A stretch of 7,292 nucleotides of DNA, taken from an uncultured Bacteroidota bacterium (GTDB lineage Bacteria; Bacteroidota; Bacteroidia; Bacteroidales; SZUA-534). Numbering within the stretch: the first letter of the stretch is position 1; each line of letters begins with the position of its first letter. The notes beneath the pieces were generated by a model. It saw only the letters and a list, made by a program, of their open reading frames with translations, had not been told where the DNA came from and made no database searches. This document shows positions 6,969 to 7,292 of the stretch, in pieces. A program made the position numbers and the translations under genes. The stretch lies in NCBI GenBank assembly GCA_937899145.1, contig CALBPW010000280.1:1-7292 (forward strand), given 5' to 3'.

Positions 6969-7292
6969 TTATTTTAATACTTTTATTTCGACACGGCGAT
7001 TTTGCTCGCGGCCTTCAGGAGTGTCGTTTGGCGCTATTGGTTGCTCAAATCCGTAGCCATTATGGCTTATGCGTTCGGCCTCGACACCTTTGTTAATCAA
7101 ATAGTTTTTAACGGTTAATGCCCGTTCGCGCGATATTTTTTTGTTGATGGCTGCCGAACCAACATTATCAGTGTGTCCCGATACTTCAATTTTTACTGTC
7201 GGGTTCTTAATCAATAAGTTGGCGAATTTATCAAGTTCAGCAAACGATTGGGGCTTAAGGGTGCTTTTGCCTGTATTGAAAAGTATATTCTC
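6969..7292 (-). CDS. OmpA-family protein, C-terminal peptidoglycan-binding domain; 5' part beyond the window
   Basis: The reading frame is open from the right edge to a TAA at 6971-6969, giving the last 107 residues of a longer protein. They form a nearly complete OmpA-like domain: ENILFNTGKSTLKP (beta strand and turn), then VSGHTDNVG, SRERALTVKNYLINKGV, RISHNGYGFEQPI and GREQNRRVEI. The two residues that bind the diaminopimelate of peptidoglycan in OmpA domains are present with the correct 15-residue spacing: the Asp of HTDN (codon 7169-7167) and the second Arg of SRER (codon 7124-7122). The protein should therefore grip the cell wall from the periplasmic side of the outer membrane. A TTG at 7214 is inside the domain and is not a true start. 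What lies N-terminal (barrel, TPR, WD40-like or other) is not visible. It is the first visible gene of a minus-strand unit with the lipoprotein and the barrel protein. Confidence 0.93.
   Translation of the reverse strand, partial: ENILFNTGKSTLKPQSFAELDKFANLLIKNPTVKIEVSGHTDNVGSAAINKKISRERALTVKNYLINKGVEAERISHNGYGFEQPIAPNDTPEGREQNRRVEIKVLK

Noticed and set aside
6969..7292. Identification of the OmpA-family fragment as PorE of the type IX secretion system
   Set aside because: Only the common C-terminal domain is visible; the WD40/TPR part that defines PorE would be outside the window, and the neighbours are not the known porPKLMN genes.

Overview
The window comes from a member of the Bacteroidota. 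The evidence is a gingipain-type (C25) peptidase gene, promoters of the TAnnTTTG type, no recognisable Shine-Dalgarno sequences, AT-rich spacers, and a set of outer-membrane proteins typical of the phylum (a DUF5723-like barrel, a lipoprotein with an acidic export signal after its lipidated cysteine, and an OmpA-type peptidoglycan anchor). I cannot place it to genus. It is gene-dense, with no gene-free stretch over 300 bases, and I see no RNA gene, insertion sequence or CRISPR array.

Layout: (1) Bases 1-1637, minus strand, hold the first 545 codons of a large secreted C25-family cysteine peptidase; its catalytic part lies beyond the left edge. (2) Bases 1638-1772 are a divergent promoter region with one TAnnTTTG box on each strand. 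(3) Bases 1773-2510, plus strand, encode PssA, the phosphatidylserine synthase of phospholipid synthesis. (4) Bases 2511-2601 are a short convergent spacer with small degenerate repeats. (5) Bases 2602-3762, minus strand, encode an exported protein made of three FKBP prolyl-isomerase domains, only some of which keep the canonical active-site residues. (6) Bases 3763-3898 are an AT-rich spacer with a 15-base palindrome. (7) Bases 3899-7292, minus strand, are a compact three-gene unit read right to left: the C-terminal end of an OmpA-family protein, an 11-base gap, a 535-residue predicted surface lipoprotein, a 2-base gap, and a 482-residue predicted DUF5723 beta-barrel.

The common theme is the cell envelope: phospholipid synthesis, a periplasmic folding factor, a secreted peptidase of a family usually exported by the type IX secretion system (T9SS), and an operon pairing a peptidoglycan anchor, a lipoprotein and a barrel. 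The last unit is the best candidate for an undescribed system. It has the parts of an outer-membrane complex tied to the cell wall, but its function cannot be read from the sequence. The triple FKBP protein is encoded just downstream of it on the same strand and could assist folding of such proteins; that link is inference only.
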